A DNA stretch of 64,000 nt from Monoplex corrugatus (lineage: Eukaryota; Mollusca; Gastropoda; Littorinimorpha; Ranellidae). The stretch lies in NCBI GenBank assembly GCA_030674185.1, contig JAPXFY010000031.1, forward strand, positions 43,686,085 to 43,750,084, given 5' to 3'. Positions within the stretch are counted from its first letter, which is position 1; each line of letters starts with the position of its first letter. Under the pieces are notes generated by a model. It was not told the DNA's origin, searched no databases, and saw only the letters and a program-made list of their open reading frames with translations. The position numbers and the translations under genes were made by a program. Of this stretch, positions 47,521-57,780 are shown piece by piece.

Positions 47521-48717
47521 TATAATGCCAGTTGTAATCACACTTTTTTTTAAAATACCAATTTGTTCAAGGAATATTACAGTGTATAGCAGTGACGTTA
47601 GGTCCAGAGTCAGCTAGGATAAGAGCTGTGCGTTTGAGTGTCTGGTGAAAAAAAGAGTAATAAAGGAACAAATGTTGTGAATGTAGACACGTTTTAGACC
47701 AGGCAACACTTATGCCAGGAACAGTGAGTTTTGAATAAAAATGTGCAGAAGGTCCAGACTGTGACGGTTTTATGGTGGGTTTTTTTTTTTTTCATTTTAT
47801 GCATTTCTCCTGCGATTTAACAGGTGCTAACAGAATTTTCAAAATTTTGATTTCCATGGATTCTTTTTAACAACACTACAGCTGCAATGAAAGGATTTTC
47901 TTTTAAGGAGGAAACACAAGGGTTGACTCGACCGTTGAAACAGACAGGGAAAAACACACTGAAATTGTTTTGCAGTCTTTAGATAGCTTTTGTAGTTCTT
48001 GTAGCTTTATTTTTTCGTCACAGTTGGCTAATGATAAATACAATAGTGAACAACAGTTCAGTGGCTGGATGTGTTGTCTGTTTATCCGAGAAATTGACCG
48101 ACATGTGCAGTTGAGTGTACACTATTCCTTACTGTGTTAAAAACTTCAACCTGCATTCAACACGCACCCAGAAGTGTGTGATGACCAACCTCTTGACCCC
48201 AATTCAGTGGAGTAATTAAAACGCGCGCCTCTCCTCCCACGTTCAGGTCGAAAACTTTCAAGTAAGTGGAGGTGCACGCTGGCATGCCGTAGTTTGTGTG
48301 GCATGTTGTTCTGTGTGCATAGAAACTGTCAGGACTGCATTAACGGCGGTTTAAAACAGCAAAATTTTGTGAAATCGGAAATTAACCGTCTCCGTACTTG
48401 TGATTGTGCATGTATTTGAACTAACACTGCAGTCTGCTTTGCCAGTCAAACATATTCGTGTTTGGTGTCATTTTAAAGCTCGTGGTTCTGGCCATCCAGC
48501 TATCTACAATACACTCTTGTTTGGCTAAAGCGCTTTAAAAAAAATATGGCATTTAAAGTCATACCCATTTCCCCCAGTTAAACGCCAGATGTCAGCTATG
48601 GCTGCTGACAGGCCAGATATAAACAGTCTGCCCAGGGAAGGCAGGCATCATGGTCGGGTCACGCATAGGTCAGCGCACTCGGCTCAGCAACTAAAGGGAA
48701 GGGTTGGAACAGCAGTG
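47521..48717 (+). other. Noncoding 3' part of the RAG1-N-like transposon
   Basis: No reading frame of note. AATAAA occurs at 47657 and 47733 and could end the transposase mRNA. The matching part in unit 1 (43255-44441) has many small insertions. Confidence 0.5.
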
Positions 48718-49072
48718 CAATGCAAGACATTATGAAGGAGAGAACGAGTTTTGCAGTTGTTTCGACAGAAAGATACTTCCTGATCAGGCTCATACGATGG
48801 AGGTGATAGTAGCAAGATCTGGCAGTTTGAGAAACAAAGTTGATCATGGAGAGAGTAGAGTCAAGGTAGACACCAAGGTTTTTAGCTGAATCAGAAGTTG
48901 GGACTGATGTGTTACCTAATGGGAGAGAAAGAGGAAGCAGCTGAGAAAGTTTCTGATGGGTGCCAGTGAGGATAGCTGCTGTCATGTCATCGTTAAGCTG
49001 AAGTTTATTGTATGTCATTCAGTTCATAACCCCATGACTCCCACACCCCACCCACCAGTTGCAAAATCTTAA

Positions 49073-49167
49073 CCCTTTGACTACCTCACCCTATCCACTC
49101 GCTTCCTGCTTTGCTATCACTGATGACAATGCAGGATGCTAGTGGATAGGGTGAGGGGGTCTAAGGG
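49073..49167. mobile_element. TTAA palindromic MITE in the LINE (unit 2)
   Basis: TTAA at 49069-49072 and 49168-49171; ends CCCTTTGACTACC and, inverted, CCCTTAGACCCCC. It is largely one hairpin. A degraded version occurs at the matching place of unit 1 (44800-44896). Confidence 0.68.
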
Positions 49168-49431
49168 TTAATGTCCAAGTAACAGTCAGTGGTGTGAGTC
49201 AAGAGGCGCTGTACATTGTCAGGTGAGTCACTGTCTTGAAGTTGGGTGTCATCAGCATAGAAGTGGTGTTTTATAGAGTGGAAGTTGATGGTGGTGGACA
49301 GGGGGGGGGGGGGGGTGTAAAGAGTGAAAAGAACAGGGCCAAGGACAGATCCTTGTGGAACACCACAGGTCAGGTATGCAGGTTGAGAGTAAGTGCCGTT
49401 GATGAGAACAGTTTGTTTTCTGTTTGATATA

Positions 49432-51063
49432 CACTACGCACAAAAAGTTAAGGATCACTTGCACAAAAATTCATAACTTTCAAAATAAGAAAGCCAATGC
49501 GTTGAAGTTTGGCAAACATTTAATTCCATGCTTTAGTGATAATGATACACAATTGCCTTCAATTTCGAGCAATCGTTTGGTGTGTACATTTGATCAAAGT
49601 GGGTACGTATCGAAATTTGATTTCCCAAAGTCATTGAAATCACAAGACAGGGCATTCTGATGCTCCCAAAAGTTCAGTAATGAGTGTAACCGCCATGGCT
49701 GTTCTGGCACTCGACGCAGCGAGTCCTCATCGAGTTGACCAGGTTGGTGAAGATCCTCTGTGAAAGCGCCTGCCACTCAGCCTGCAGCATCTGGTAGAGG
49801 TGTTGGGCATCCCTGGGAGGGGGGTGGTTGCTCCTCACTTTGCGATCCAGCTCATCCCAGAGGTTCTCAATCGGGTTGAGATCGGGACTGCATGCTGGCC
49901 ACTCCATTCTGTTGACTCCAGACTGCTGCAGGAAGTCGTTGACCACCCTTGCCCTGTGGGGGCGAGCTTGTCATCCTGGTAGACAGCCGTCGGTCCCATC
50001 TGCTGCAGTGTAGGCACAGCCAGCGGTCGAAGGATCTCATCCCGGTATCGGAGGCCAGTCAGGTTACCCTGTACATGATTCAAGGGTGTTCTGTGGTGAA
50101 GGCTGAAGGCCCCCCAGACCATTACAGAACCTCCACCAAAGGCCACCTTTTCTTGGACAGTGGTGTCAATAAAGCGTTGCCCTGGGCGCCTCCAGACCCT
50201 CAGTCGGCCGTCGTTGTGGTTCATGGTGAAGCGTGATTCATCACTGAACAGGACCTGGGACCATTGCTGACGTGTCCACCTCATGTGACGTCTGCAGAAG
50301 GCGCGGCGTGCTGCCCTATGGGCTGGAGTTAAGCGTGGCCGTACAGCTGGGCGACGAGAACGGAGGTTAAACCCATGAAGGCGGTTCCGTATGGTCTGCT
50401 GGCTGATGTTGATGTTAGTAGCCACCCTCAGCTGCCTTCGAATGATGCTGGAAGAGGCTGTTCTTGTCTGCAGGGCTTGTCGTTCAATGAGACGATCTTC
50501 ACGTGGGTTTGTCTTCTTCGGTCGACCAGATCTGCGTCTTTCATGGACCCTCCCAGTGGCTGTGAAGCGTTGAATCAGTCTGACAATGACCGAGATGGAC
50601 ACCTGAAGTCGCCTGGCCACTTCTCGCTTGGGAACACCATCTTGGAACCATGCAACAGCTCGTCCCCTCTCAAACTCGCTCAATTTTCGTCGTGGAGGCA
50701 TTGTCAGATCAGGCCTACTACTGGTGGAATGTCTTCTTATAAAGCTAAGCAAGAGACAGCATCTCACACATAAACAGCAGTGCTTGCACGTGCATAATGG
50801 TTTTTCCATCTGGCTTGTGCAATGTGTTCAGGCAGAACGGTCCAAAACAAGGTCCTTTTTCGCAAGTTTCCGCTTTTCCGTTTGCGGCCAAGCTCAGTAG
50901 TAGAGAATCCCGTGCAATTTTCGCACTAACACAAGATCGCCCACTTACAGCTGAACAAGATTTCATAACAATTTGGCTGGACTGAGAAATAAATAACAGT
51001 AGCGAACTGAGTTTATTACGCACCTGTTTTCTCATAGTGATCCTTAACTTTTTGTGCGTAGCT
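49432..51063 (-). mobile_element. Tc1-like DNA transposon, copy 2, inside the CR1-like LINE
   Basis: TA flanks at 49430-49431 and 51064-51065; termini ACTACGCACAAAAAG and, inverted, AGCTACGCACAAAAAG. Outside both ends the minus-strand LINE reverse-transcriptase frame (..ALSWFTSY | QTENKLF..) is interrupted at the TA. Very similar to copy 1 but opposite in orientation. Confidence 0.87.
49674..50701 (-). pseudogene. Tc1-like transposase with a single frameshift (copy 2)
   Basis: Start MPPRRKLSEF at 50701-50699. The paired DNA-binding part, GRPKK, VLFSDESRF, GGGSVMVWGAF and YQDD are in one frame. After YQDDK a one-base loss (near 49967) shifts the frame; the rest (VNDFLQQSGVNRMEWPACSP, DLNPIENLWDEL, ending NSHGGYTHY and TGA) is intact in the next frame. 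DLNPIENLW supplies the third catalytic Glu of the DD34E set. Total length would be about 342 aa, normal for Tc1 families. Copy 1 carries the identical one-base loss. Confidence 0.85.
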
Positions 51064-51238
51064 TATATAATATAGGAAGTGAACCAGGAGAGAGCAGTGT
51101 CAGAGATGCCAAAAGTATGATGGAGTCTAGAGAGGAGAATACCATGATGAATGGTATCAAAGGCTGCAGACAGATCAAGGAGTGTGAGGAGAGAGACTTT
51201 GCCAGTATCAGTTGCAAGGAGGAGATTGTTGAGAATGT

Positions 51239-51450
51239 CAGGGCTCCCACTTTTCCACGAAAACCGAGAGTGAGAATCCACGAAAAAAAAATTTCCGCGA
51301 AAAAAATCTATAAAAATCTATAAATCAACCTCAGATATGTGTCAGATTGCGCCATTTTAAATGTAAATTTTCAAAATTTTCCAGGTGGGCAAGTCCCCCC
51401 CCAACCCCCCTGATTTTCAGAGATTTTGCTTTTCCTCAGTGGGAGCCCTG
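51239..51450. mobile_element. TIR MITE (CAGGGCTCCCAC) inside the LINE
   Basis: Perfect 12-bp inverted ends CAGGGCTCCCAC / GTGGGAGCCCTG enclose 212 bp. The LINE frame ETALLHI..LNNLLLATD is interrupted here with GAATGT present on both sides, a 6-bp duplication. No coding capacity. Confidence 0.75.
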
Positions 51451-52929
51451 GAATGTGTAGTAGGGCAGTTTCAGTGCTGTGGCACTGGCGGTAGACTGAC
51501 TGGAAAGGATTGAGGAGATTGTTGGCAGACAGGTGAGAGTTCAGCTGGTTGAGGACAACTTTTTTTAAGGAGTTTTGACAAGAAAGAGAGATTACAAATA
51601 GGCCAGTAGTTTTTCAGTTCATTAGGATCTAAATTGTTTTTCTTGAGGAGATGGTGAACAATAGCAGACTTGAAAGAATCCGGGACAGTTCCAATTTGAA
51701 GTGAAGTGTTGATGATGTCAGTGATGAATGGGAGGAGAGTAGGGAGACAGTCGGAATAGAGAGAACCTGGAAGAGGATCCAGTTTTGAATGACATGGATC
51801 TGATTTTGTTGAGAATTTCTTCTTGTGAGACCAGGGTAAAAGTAGTAAGAGGTATGCCAGAGAAGGAAGGGTCAGGTGGGCAGGGTTGACAGGGTGTCCT
51901 GTCAAACTTGTCACGAAGAGTTTGTATTTTGGTGGTGAAGTACTTGGAGAATACAGATGGGAGTTCTTCATTAGTGTGTTTTGTTGGGAGAGGTAAATCT
52001 TTTCGTGTGCCAAAGAGATGATTCATGGTGTAAAGAGTTCTTTTGAAGAAGAGGCATTCAGGGTTTTGGTTTGGAAAAAGTTTGTTTTTGCAGCTGCAAT
52101 GAGGATGGATACTTTTGTTTTAGAGGCTTGGAAAAGTTGCCTATGAACAGTGAGTTTGGATTTGCGCCAGTGGCGCTCTGCTCTGTGGTGGGCACATTTT
52201 GCACAGGCAATCTCATGAGTGAGCCAGGGAGTAGGAGGGTGGTCAGGTAAAAGACGGGTTGTGGCTGGAGCATGAGTGTCCAGAAGATGGTGGAGAGTAG
52301 TATCGAATTCATAGGCAAGGTTATGTGACTTTTCAGAAAGGAGACAGGAAACATCAGATGAAAAAGTGGACTGGTCGATAGATTTGAGATTGCGTTGAGT
52401 TACTGTGCGCTTGGTACAGGAAGGAGGAGAAATGTCAAGAGAAGAGAGAATTGCAGAGTGGTCAGATGGAAGATGTAAAGGAAAGAACCTGAGACGGAAC
52501 AGATATTTTGCTCAAAATAATGTGAACACATTAACAGCAGGTAGAATTGGTACATCTGAAGGCTGGACAGGAGAATCAAACACAATAAAACAAAATGAAA
52601 GGAAAAATTGTTGCACATGTGTAACTTCACAACAATTGTTTAGTCTGTAAATTTTAGAGCTGTACCAAGGCAGATAAAACAGGCTTCTGTTGCTTTGAAG
52701 ACATGCAGGTAAAGAGAGGTACAGATTGTACAATTATGCGGTAATGCCTAATTGTGAATGTTTTCATATAAAGCCTTAGTATACATGCACTACTTTTAAA
52801 AGGTTGCAAAACAGATCATGAGTCACTCAGAAGACACATTGCAAACAAACAAACAAAAAGCAACAAAAACAAAACAAAAACAAAAAACCCAAGCTATGAA
52901 AATTGAAATATAAAAACACATACCAGAAC

Positions 52930-53715
52930 AGTACATCATTTCACTGTAGTCACAACATAATATTGTACCACACCATCCTCTAAAAAGCAAAAGATGGCAT
53001 CAAACCATCTGTCATTTGAAATAAGAAGAACCAAATACCACAGATGACAGTCAGTTTCTTTTTAAGTGAACTGTGGTTTGCTAAATTCAGGAAGGATCTC
53101 TTTAGTATATAACTTCACAACATTCTCTTAGAGAGTCTCCGTTTTATTCAGAAAAACAGTAATTATATTGATTAATTTCCTCAAAACCAGGGGTACTGGA
53201 GCTCAGGGGATTGTATCAGCATGTTTTGAATATATTTGGATTGATGATAAGGGGGAAAATAGCTATTCTATAGATTGCTCATAACTTAGCAGTTCATAAT
53301 GTCACAACAGTCACAACTTAATATTGTAGGGGGCCTACCACAACATTTCTCTAAGTCTAAGAAGCAAACACAACACTAAACCATCTGTCATATGAAATAA
53401 TAAGAACCAAATGTCACGTAACAGCACCAAATGTCACATAAGAGTTTATAACTTCACAACAGTCACAACTACAATTGTACAACTACATTCCTCTGAGAAG
53501 CTAACATGGCATCAAACCATCTGTCATATGAAATAATAAGAACCAAACGTCACATGCTTATCATTTCCTTTTTTAAGTGAAGTGTGACTTGCTAAATTCA
53601 ATTAAGATCTCTTCAGTGCATAACTTCACAACATTCTGAGAGAGAATCTACCTTTTCTGCAGAAAAAACCCCCTGCAAATGTATTGATTAATGTTTACAA
53701 AAACAGGTATAAAGA
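52930..53715. repeat. Imperfect direct duplication (about 300-500 bp)
   Basis: AACCATCTGTCATATGAAAT followed by AATAAGAACCAAATGTCAC recurs at 53005, 53375 and 53515, and CATAACTTCACAACATTCT at 53105 and 53618. No gene seen. Confidence 0.6.
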
Positions 53716-53791
53716 AGGCTGGAGGGATTGTATAATTACAATAATTATAATTACAATATTTATATAGTGCAAAATCTTGATAAAATCAAAT

Positions 53792-53846
53792 CTAAGCACT
53801 GAAACAGACACACACACACGCACGCACACACACGCACGCACACACG

Positions 53847-53887
<41 letters not shown>

Positions 53888-54311
53888 CACACACACACAC
53901 ACACACGCACGGCTATAAATGGGGAGAAAAGAATAAAAGCAATGGAAAATTATAGAGAGCATATTATATACAATTATATGTCCATGGTGGGCTGTTTGGA
54001 AATTTGGAGAATTGTTGTAGGTTATGAAAGTGGATACACTGTGTTTTGGTTGCGGAAAAAGCAAAGCCGTTTGTCTCTGCCCACTGCTGGATCCTATCTA
54101 AGCACAGCTGCAGACACCGCTGAACGCCTGCATAGAAGCTTCCACTTGCGTGTACTGCAAAATCATCTACAAACAGGGAACAGTCCAAGCCCTGCTGTAC
54201 TGATCTGACTATGTTGTTGATATTAATACTAAATAGCGCAAGAGAGAGAATGCTCCCTTGTGGTACACCCAGCCCTTGCCTCTCGCAACTATCTGTTTTA
54301 ACAGTTTGCAT
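53792..54311 (-). pseudogene. LINE reverse transcriptase fragment (GVPQGS..FVDD)
   Basis: Minus strand reads ERQGLGVPQGSILSLALFSI, then CSLFVDDFAVHASGSF (the palm Y/F-x-D-D box with FVDD) and RIQQWAETNGFAFSATKTQC. Downstream (53760) it abuts the TTTATATAGTGCAAAATCTT tail shared with the CR1-like LINE. Jockey-group type; truncated at both ends. Confidence 0.75.
53808..53909. repeat. (CA)n inside a LINE tail
   Basis: Same position relative to GCAAAATCTTGAT and GGCTATAAATGGGGA as at 39040. Confidence 0.88.
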
Positions 54312-54600
54312 GATTTACAATGCTCTGAAGTATTCCGTTTAAACCTCTTGCAAGTATCCGTTTAACAATTTGCATAGTTTACAATGCTCTGAAATGTTCC
54401 GTGTTGAGCCAGTGTGTATGGTGGTTGCAAATATCCGTCCAACAATTTGCTTAGTTTACAATGCTCTGAAATGTTCCGTTTTGAGCCTCTTTCAAATATC
54501 TGTCTAACAGTTTGCATAGTTAACAATGCTCTGAAATGTTCCGTTTTGAGCCTGTGTGTATGGTTGTTGTAAATATCTGTTTAACAGTTTGTCTCTCTTG
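54296..54600. repeat. About 70-bp tandem repeat, 4 copies
   Basis: Unit with TTTGCATAGTTTACAATGCT and CTGAAATGTTCCGTTTTGAG; starts in the LINE frame just upstream (in its own sense) of the GVPQGS motif at 54250. Confidence 0.75.
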
Positions 54601-54779
54601 TCTCTGAGTTTGTCTGTGTATCTGTGTATGGCCTCCGCGAAAGCCATGATCTGTATGTCTCTGTGTCTGCTGTTTGTCTGTCCCTTTCACTGTCTGTCTC
54701 GTTCTCTTCCACTAGTTTATCTGACATGCAGGTCATACTGGTTTACATACATTTACAAAGTATGATCGATTATGCATAC

Positions 54780-55120
54780 GAGTAACAGTCACAACGTTAT
54801 GACCTAGTGAGTAATCATACGCTGCTGATGTGATTATTCAACGTGTTCATGTTGATGTTTATTCATATCAACTTGTCATGCATGCTTCTTGTGTGACTGA
54901 TTAAATTAAATCACTCTACCTGAACATAGCATGAAGCCCTTAGACCTACAATCAATAGGATTCAGTATAACTTACACATTTCTGTGAACCTACTCAGCTT
55001 TGCTTTCACAAAAATATCGCTGATTCATCAGTGTTCATAATATTGCTATTTTCATTATTGTTATGATATAAAAATTGCTGCTGCTGCTGCTGCTGCTACA
55101 ACAACAACAACAATTACAAT
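54780..55120. other. No feature recognised
   Basis: AT-rich, ending with (CTG)n and (CAA)n at 55078-55112. Confidence 0.5.
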
Positions 55121-55125
55121 ATTTA

Positions 55126-55620
55126 TACAGCGCCAAATCTTGACAATTCAAATCAAAGCACTCTGACGCACCAGGCATACGTGTACAATTGACAAAGACC
55201 ACCTTACAATATTTAATACACAGACTGAGGGAAAGAAGTAGTTGTAGAATTCATTGTTGGGAAAAGAGGTGTGTTTTTAAATCGCATTTAAAAGCAGAAA
55301 GGGTAGGTGTTAGGCGAAGGCAGAGCGGAAGTCTATGCGGGGCTGACGGTCCTGAGACAGCAAAAGAACGCTGGCCAACACTTGATAGTTTAAATCTAGG
55401 GACCTGAAGGGAAAGAGTGTCTGAAGCTGAGCGCAAGGTGCGAGTTGGCATATAAATGTTGATGTTGTCACAAAGATATGATGGAGCAGACTGGTGAACA
55501 GATTTATTACACAAAGTATTTATATTCACTTCTTTTTTAGACAGGCAACCAGTGAAGAAAGCGAAGGAAAGGACTGATGTGATCAAACTTTTTCTTTTTG
55601 AGGACAAGACGAGAAAGAAA
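55126..55620 (-). pseudogene. CR1-like LINE 3' end fragment
   Basis: Minus strand: CNKSVHQSAPSYLCDNI, then PTRTLRSASDTLSLQVPRFK, QRSFAVSGPSAPHRLPLCLR and FKCDLKTHLFSQQ, the C-terminal block also present at 39200-39690. Tail (AACAACAACAACAATTACAA) and TATACAGCGCCAAATCTT at 55120. Confidence 0.72.
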
Positions 55621-55627
55621 GAAAGGA

Positions 55628-55658
<31 letters not shown>

Positions 55659-56000
55659 GAAAGAAAGAAAGAAACTGCTATTACTATGATTGCTGCTGCT
55701 ACTTCTACTATTGCTCTTACTGCTAATGATGGTGGTAATAATGATATCCATAATAATAACATCTACATCATCATCATGTGCCCTGCCGCATGGCGTTGGC
55801 GATCATGGCCCTCCATATACGATAGTACAAATACTATTACTACTACGACTGTTGATAATAATAATAATAATGATAATAATATAATGATGATAATAATGAT
55901 GATGATGGTGATGATGATGATGATGAAGGAGGCAGATGATGATGATGATGATCATCATCATAATCGTAATCATAATATCATAACCATGATAATGTCACGC
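55614..56000. repeat. (GAAA)n, (CTG/CTT)n and (GAT/AAT)n simple repeats
   Basis: GAAAGAAAG at 55614-55672, then trinucleotide runs around a LINE tail stub at 55772. Confidence 0.85.
55770..55825 (-). repeat. RTE-like LINE tail stub
   Basis: Only about 55 bp: CATCATCATGTGCCCTGCCG then GGCGATCATGGCCCTCCATA, followed by simple trinucleotide repeats. Confidence 0.65.
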
Positions 56001-56399
56001 AAATGGTGATAGACACTACTCGCCATGAGGTGAAGTCCAGTGAGTTTCGCTGAGCTGAAATGAGTCGACATGATGAGCTGTGTGGTGCGGTGATGTGCTG
56101 CGTTGTAGCATATTTTGATATAACGTATTATTATGTATTGTAAAAAATATGTGAACAACAATGACGACAAGAACAGTAAGAAGAATGTATATTTTGTCAT
56201 GTAACCATTTCCTTGACACAAATAAAATACGACAATGATCCGTTTTACAATTTTCTTGTTGCTGACATCATACTACCACGTTCTCTCGGCGTTCTAGAAG
56301 GCTTATGAAAATTCAAGACACTTGTGTATTTACAACTCGTAAATAGCAAGAAGTCATGGTAATCGGTAAAAACCAAGAAATCCATTTATGCTAAATAAC

Positions 56400-56995
56400 A
56401 GCAAATGGCAGAACATTTAGACACAGTCATCTCACTAGACGGTAGATGCACATCAGAAATAGCCAGCAGAATCAGCCAAGCCAAAACAGCATTCAAGAAG
56501 ACGAAAAACGTTCTTACCAACAGCTGCCCATCAATTAACATCAGGAAGAGAGTTCTTAAATGCTATATAGAACCAATACTGTTGTACGATTGTGACGCAT
56601 GGACAGTCAGCGGTGCAACGTCAGAACAAAATTGAGGCAACTGAAACTTGGTTTGTAAGAAGAATGTTGAGAATTCCATGAACAGCAAAGAAAACAAGCT
56701 AGACAGTCTTGAAGGAGGCAGACACAAGAAGATCATTAACAAAGGAGATTAGGAAAGGACAAGCAACATTCATAAGACATTTTATGATGAAAGGGGAATT
56801 AGAGTACCTGGTCACAACAGGAAAGCTGGAGGGAAAGAGAACACCAGGTAGACCCAGGAAGAAAATATCGGACGGACTTGCAGGGTGGCTGAAGACAGAG
56901 GGTGGGAGATGTACTTGCAGCGACAGGGCATAGATTCGTGTGGAGGGCCATGATCGCCAACGCCAATCGGCAGGGCACATGATGATGATGATGAA
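56400..56995 (+). pseudogene. RTE-like LINE 3' end with (GAT)n tail
   Basis: VISLDGRCTSEIASRISQAK, then RKRVLKCYIEPILLYDCDAW, then [20 protein letters not shown] and WLKTEGGRCTCSDRA. The 3' end GGAGGGCCATGATCGCCAAC..GGGCACATGATGATGATG matches five other places in reverse. One frame break near 56630. Confidence 0.75.
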
Positions 56996-57261
56996 GTTAT
57001 ATGTTTATGTATCTGGTAATTAGTTCTGCCTCTTAGTGTTTTGCAAATTCCACTTGGAAGCAGAACCCCGTAAATTCAGCCCGGCTGGAAGCGGAACAAG
57101 TGAAATTAAGCTCACAACGTCTTGCTGTCAGGTTACTGGAAACAAATGGACAGTTTTTAGAGGTGCCAGATGTGAAACGGGAGAGCACACAGGTTGTGCA
57201 AGACTGTACAGGACTACACAGTGTTTGAGGTTTCCATGGACTGAAACCCAAAGTTATTATC

Positions 57262-57413
57262 TCACATGTAAGATGATGGAAAATAATTGCAGGTGTTGTG
57301 ACAAATTGGTATGGAAAAAAATGCACTGCATACATCTTAAGACTTGAACATTTTACACAAACATAGAGGTTGTAGAAATACCCAGCAGTTTCCACTTTTG
57401 GGTCTTCAAATGG

Positions 57414-57491
<78 letters not shown>

Positions 57492-57517
57492 CACCCTGCA
57501 TACCCCCCCCCCCCCAC
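57262..57517. repeat. About 250-bp block, first copy (second at 63747-64000)
   Basis: From TGTAAGATGATGGAAAATAA through a (CA)n tract to CCCTGCATACCCCCCC. Identical unique part in both places; the CA tract is longer in the second. Confidence 0.88.
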
Positions 57518-57659
57518 CTCCGTTTATTCTGACACTCAAATTGTTCTGACACTCAAATTGTTGGTGCCATACACCTCTGAGACACTCCTGTATGGGCAGG
57601 TCTGTGGTCAAACTTTTCACCTTTCAGTAGGACTGACCATAAACGCTTTGAAAGATCGT

Positions 57660-57690
<31 letters not shown>

Positions 57691-57780
57691 ACACGCACGC
57701 ACGCACGCACGCACGCACACACACGCACACACACACACACACGCACGCACGCACACATGAACGCACACACACACACAAAC
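57416..57780. repeat. (CA)n and CGCA tracts
   Basis: Tracts 57416-57494 and 57660-57778, with poly-C at 57506-57517. Confidence 0.9.

Larger units (their letters stand above)
39696..48717 (+). mobile_element. RAG1-N-like / DDE-core DNA transposon (N-RAG-TP-like), internally duplicated
   Basis: The boundaries are fixed by the interrupted LINE. The minus-strand LINE reads ..TGCATTG up to 48718 and resumes ATTGACTAT.. from 39695, so the uninterrupted LINE is recovered with one ATTG (plus strand CAAT at 39692-39695 and 48718-48721). This is a 4-bp target-site duplication. The ends are CACGGCTGT.. (left) and, inverted, CACTGCTGT.. (right), followed on both sides by CTTTAGTT after 22 and 12 bases. 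The cargo is one gene (two damaged copies at 40421-43171 and 44987-47520). Subtracting the 4.27-kb duplication leaves an element of about 4.75 kb. A 4-bp TSD with CAC-type ends fits Chapaev-like elements better than Transib (5 bp). Confidence 0.72.
40719..49258 (+). repeat. 4.27-kb direct tandem duplication (two units)
   Basis: Unit 1 is about 40719-44986 and unit 2 about 44989-49258; the phrase beginning TGTGGGTTAACTTTGATGCA occurs at 40721 and 44991. Unit 1 ends in LINE sequence (GTCAATCAGCATA) and jumps directly into the transposon gene (GATGTGGG); unit 2 continues from the same LINE phrase into AGTGGTG. The duplicated block thus contains most of the transposase gene, the right transposon end and LINE flank, so it arose after the transposon inserted. 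Unit 1 is peppered with one- to three-base insertions and lacks about 20 bp of the terminal repeat near 44440. Real duplication or misassembly are both possible. Confidence 0.8.
38957..52380 (-). mobile_element. CR1-like non-LTR retrotransposon, split by nested insertions
   Basis: Three minus-strand blocks form one LINE. Block 1 (52380-51066) carries the N-terminal part of the reverse transcriptase (PDSFKSAIVHHLLKK.NLDP, LLDLSAAFDTIHHGILLSRL, FGISDTALSWFTSY). Block 2 (49429-48722) has GVPQGS and FYADDTQL in shifted frames and then SAKNLGVYLDSTLSM and YYHLHRMSLIRKYL. Block 3 (39691-39190) has IDYCNSLLSGLPAS, LHWLPVSKCIQYKL and FKSALKTHLF. An AT-rich tail motif (TTTATATAGCGCAAAATCTT) lies at 38975. 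Interruptions: RAG1-N-like transposon, Tc1 copy 2, a TTAA MITE, a TIR MITE, a poly-G run at 49303-49317 and a CA tract. It is dead. Clade is judged from motif wording; Jockey-group alternatives are not excluded. Confidence 0.72.

Noticed and set aside
39696..48717. True RAG1 gene or a ProtoRAG-type RAG1-RAG2 pair
   Set aside because: No RAG2-like kelch repeats or second gene; 4-bp rather than 5-bp TSD; core motifs differ from RAG1.
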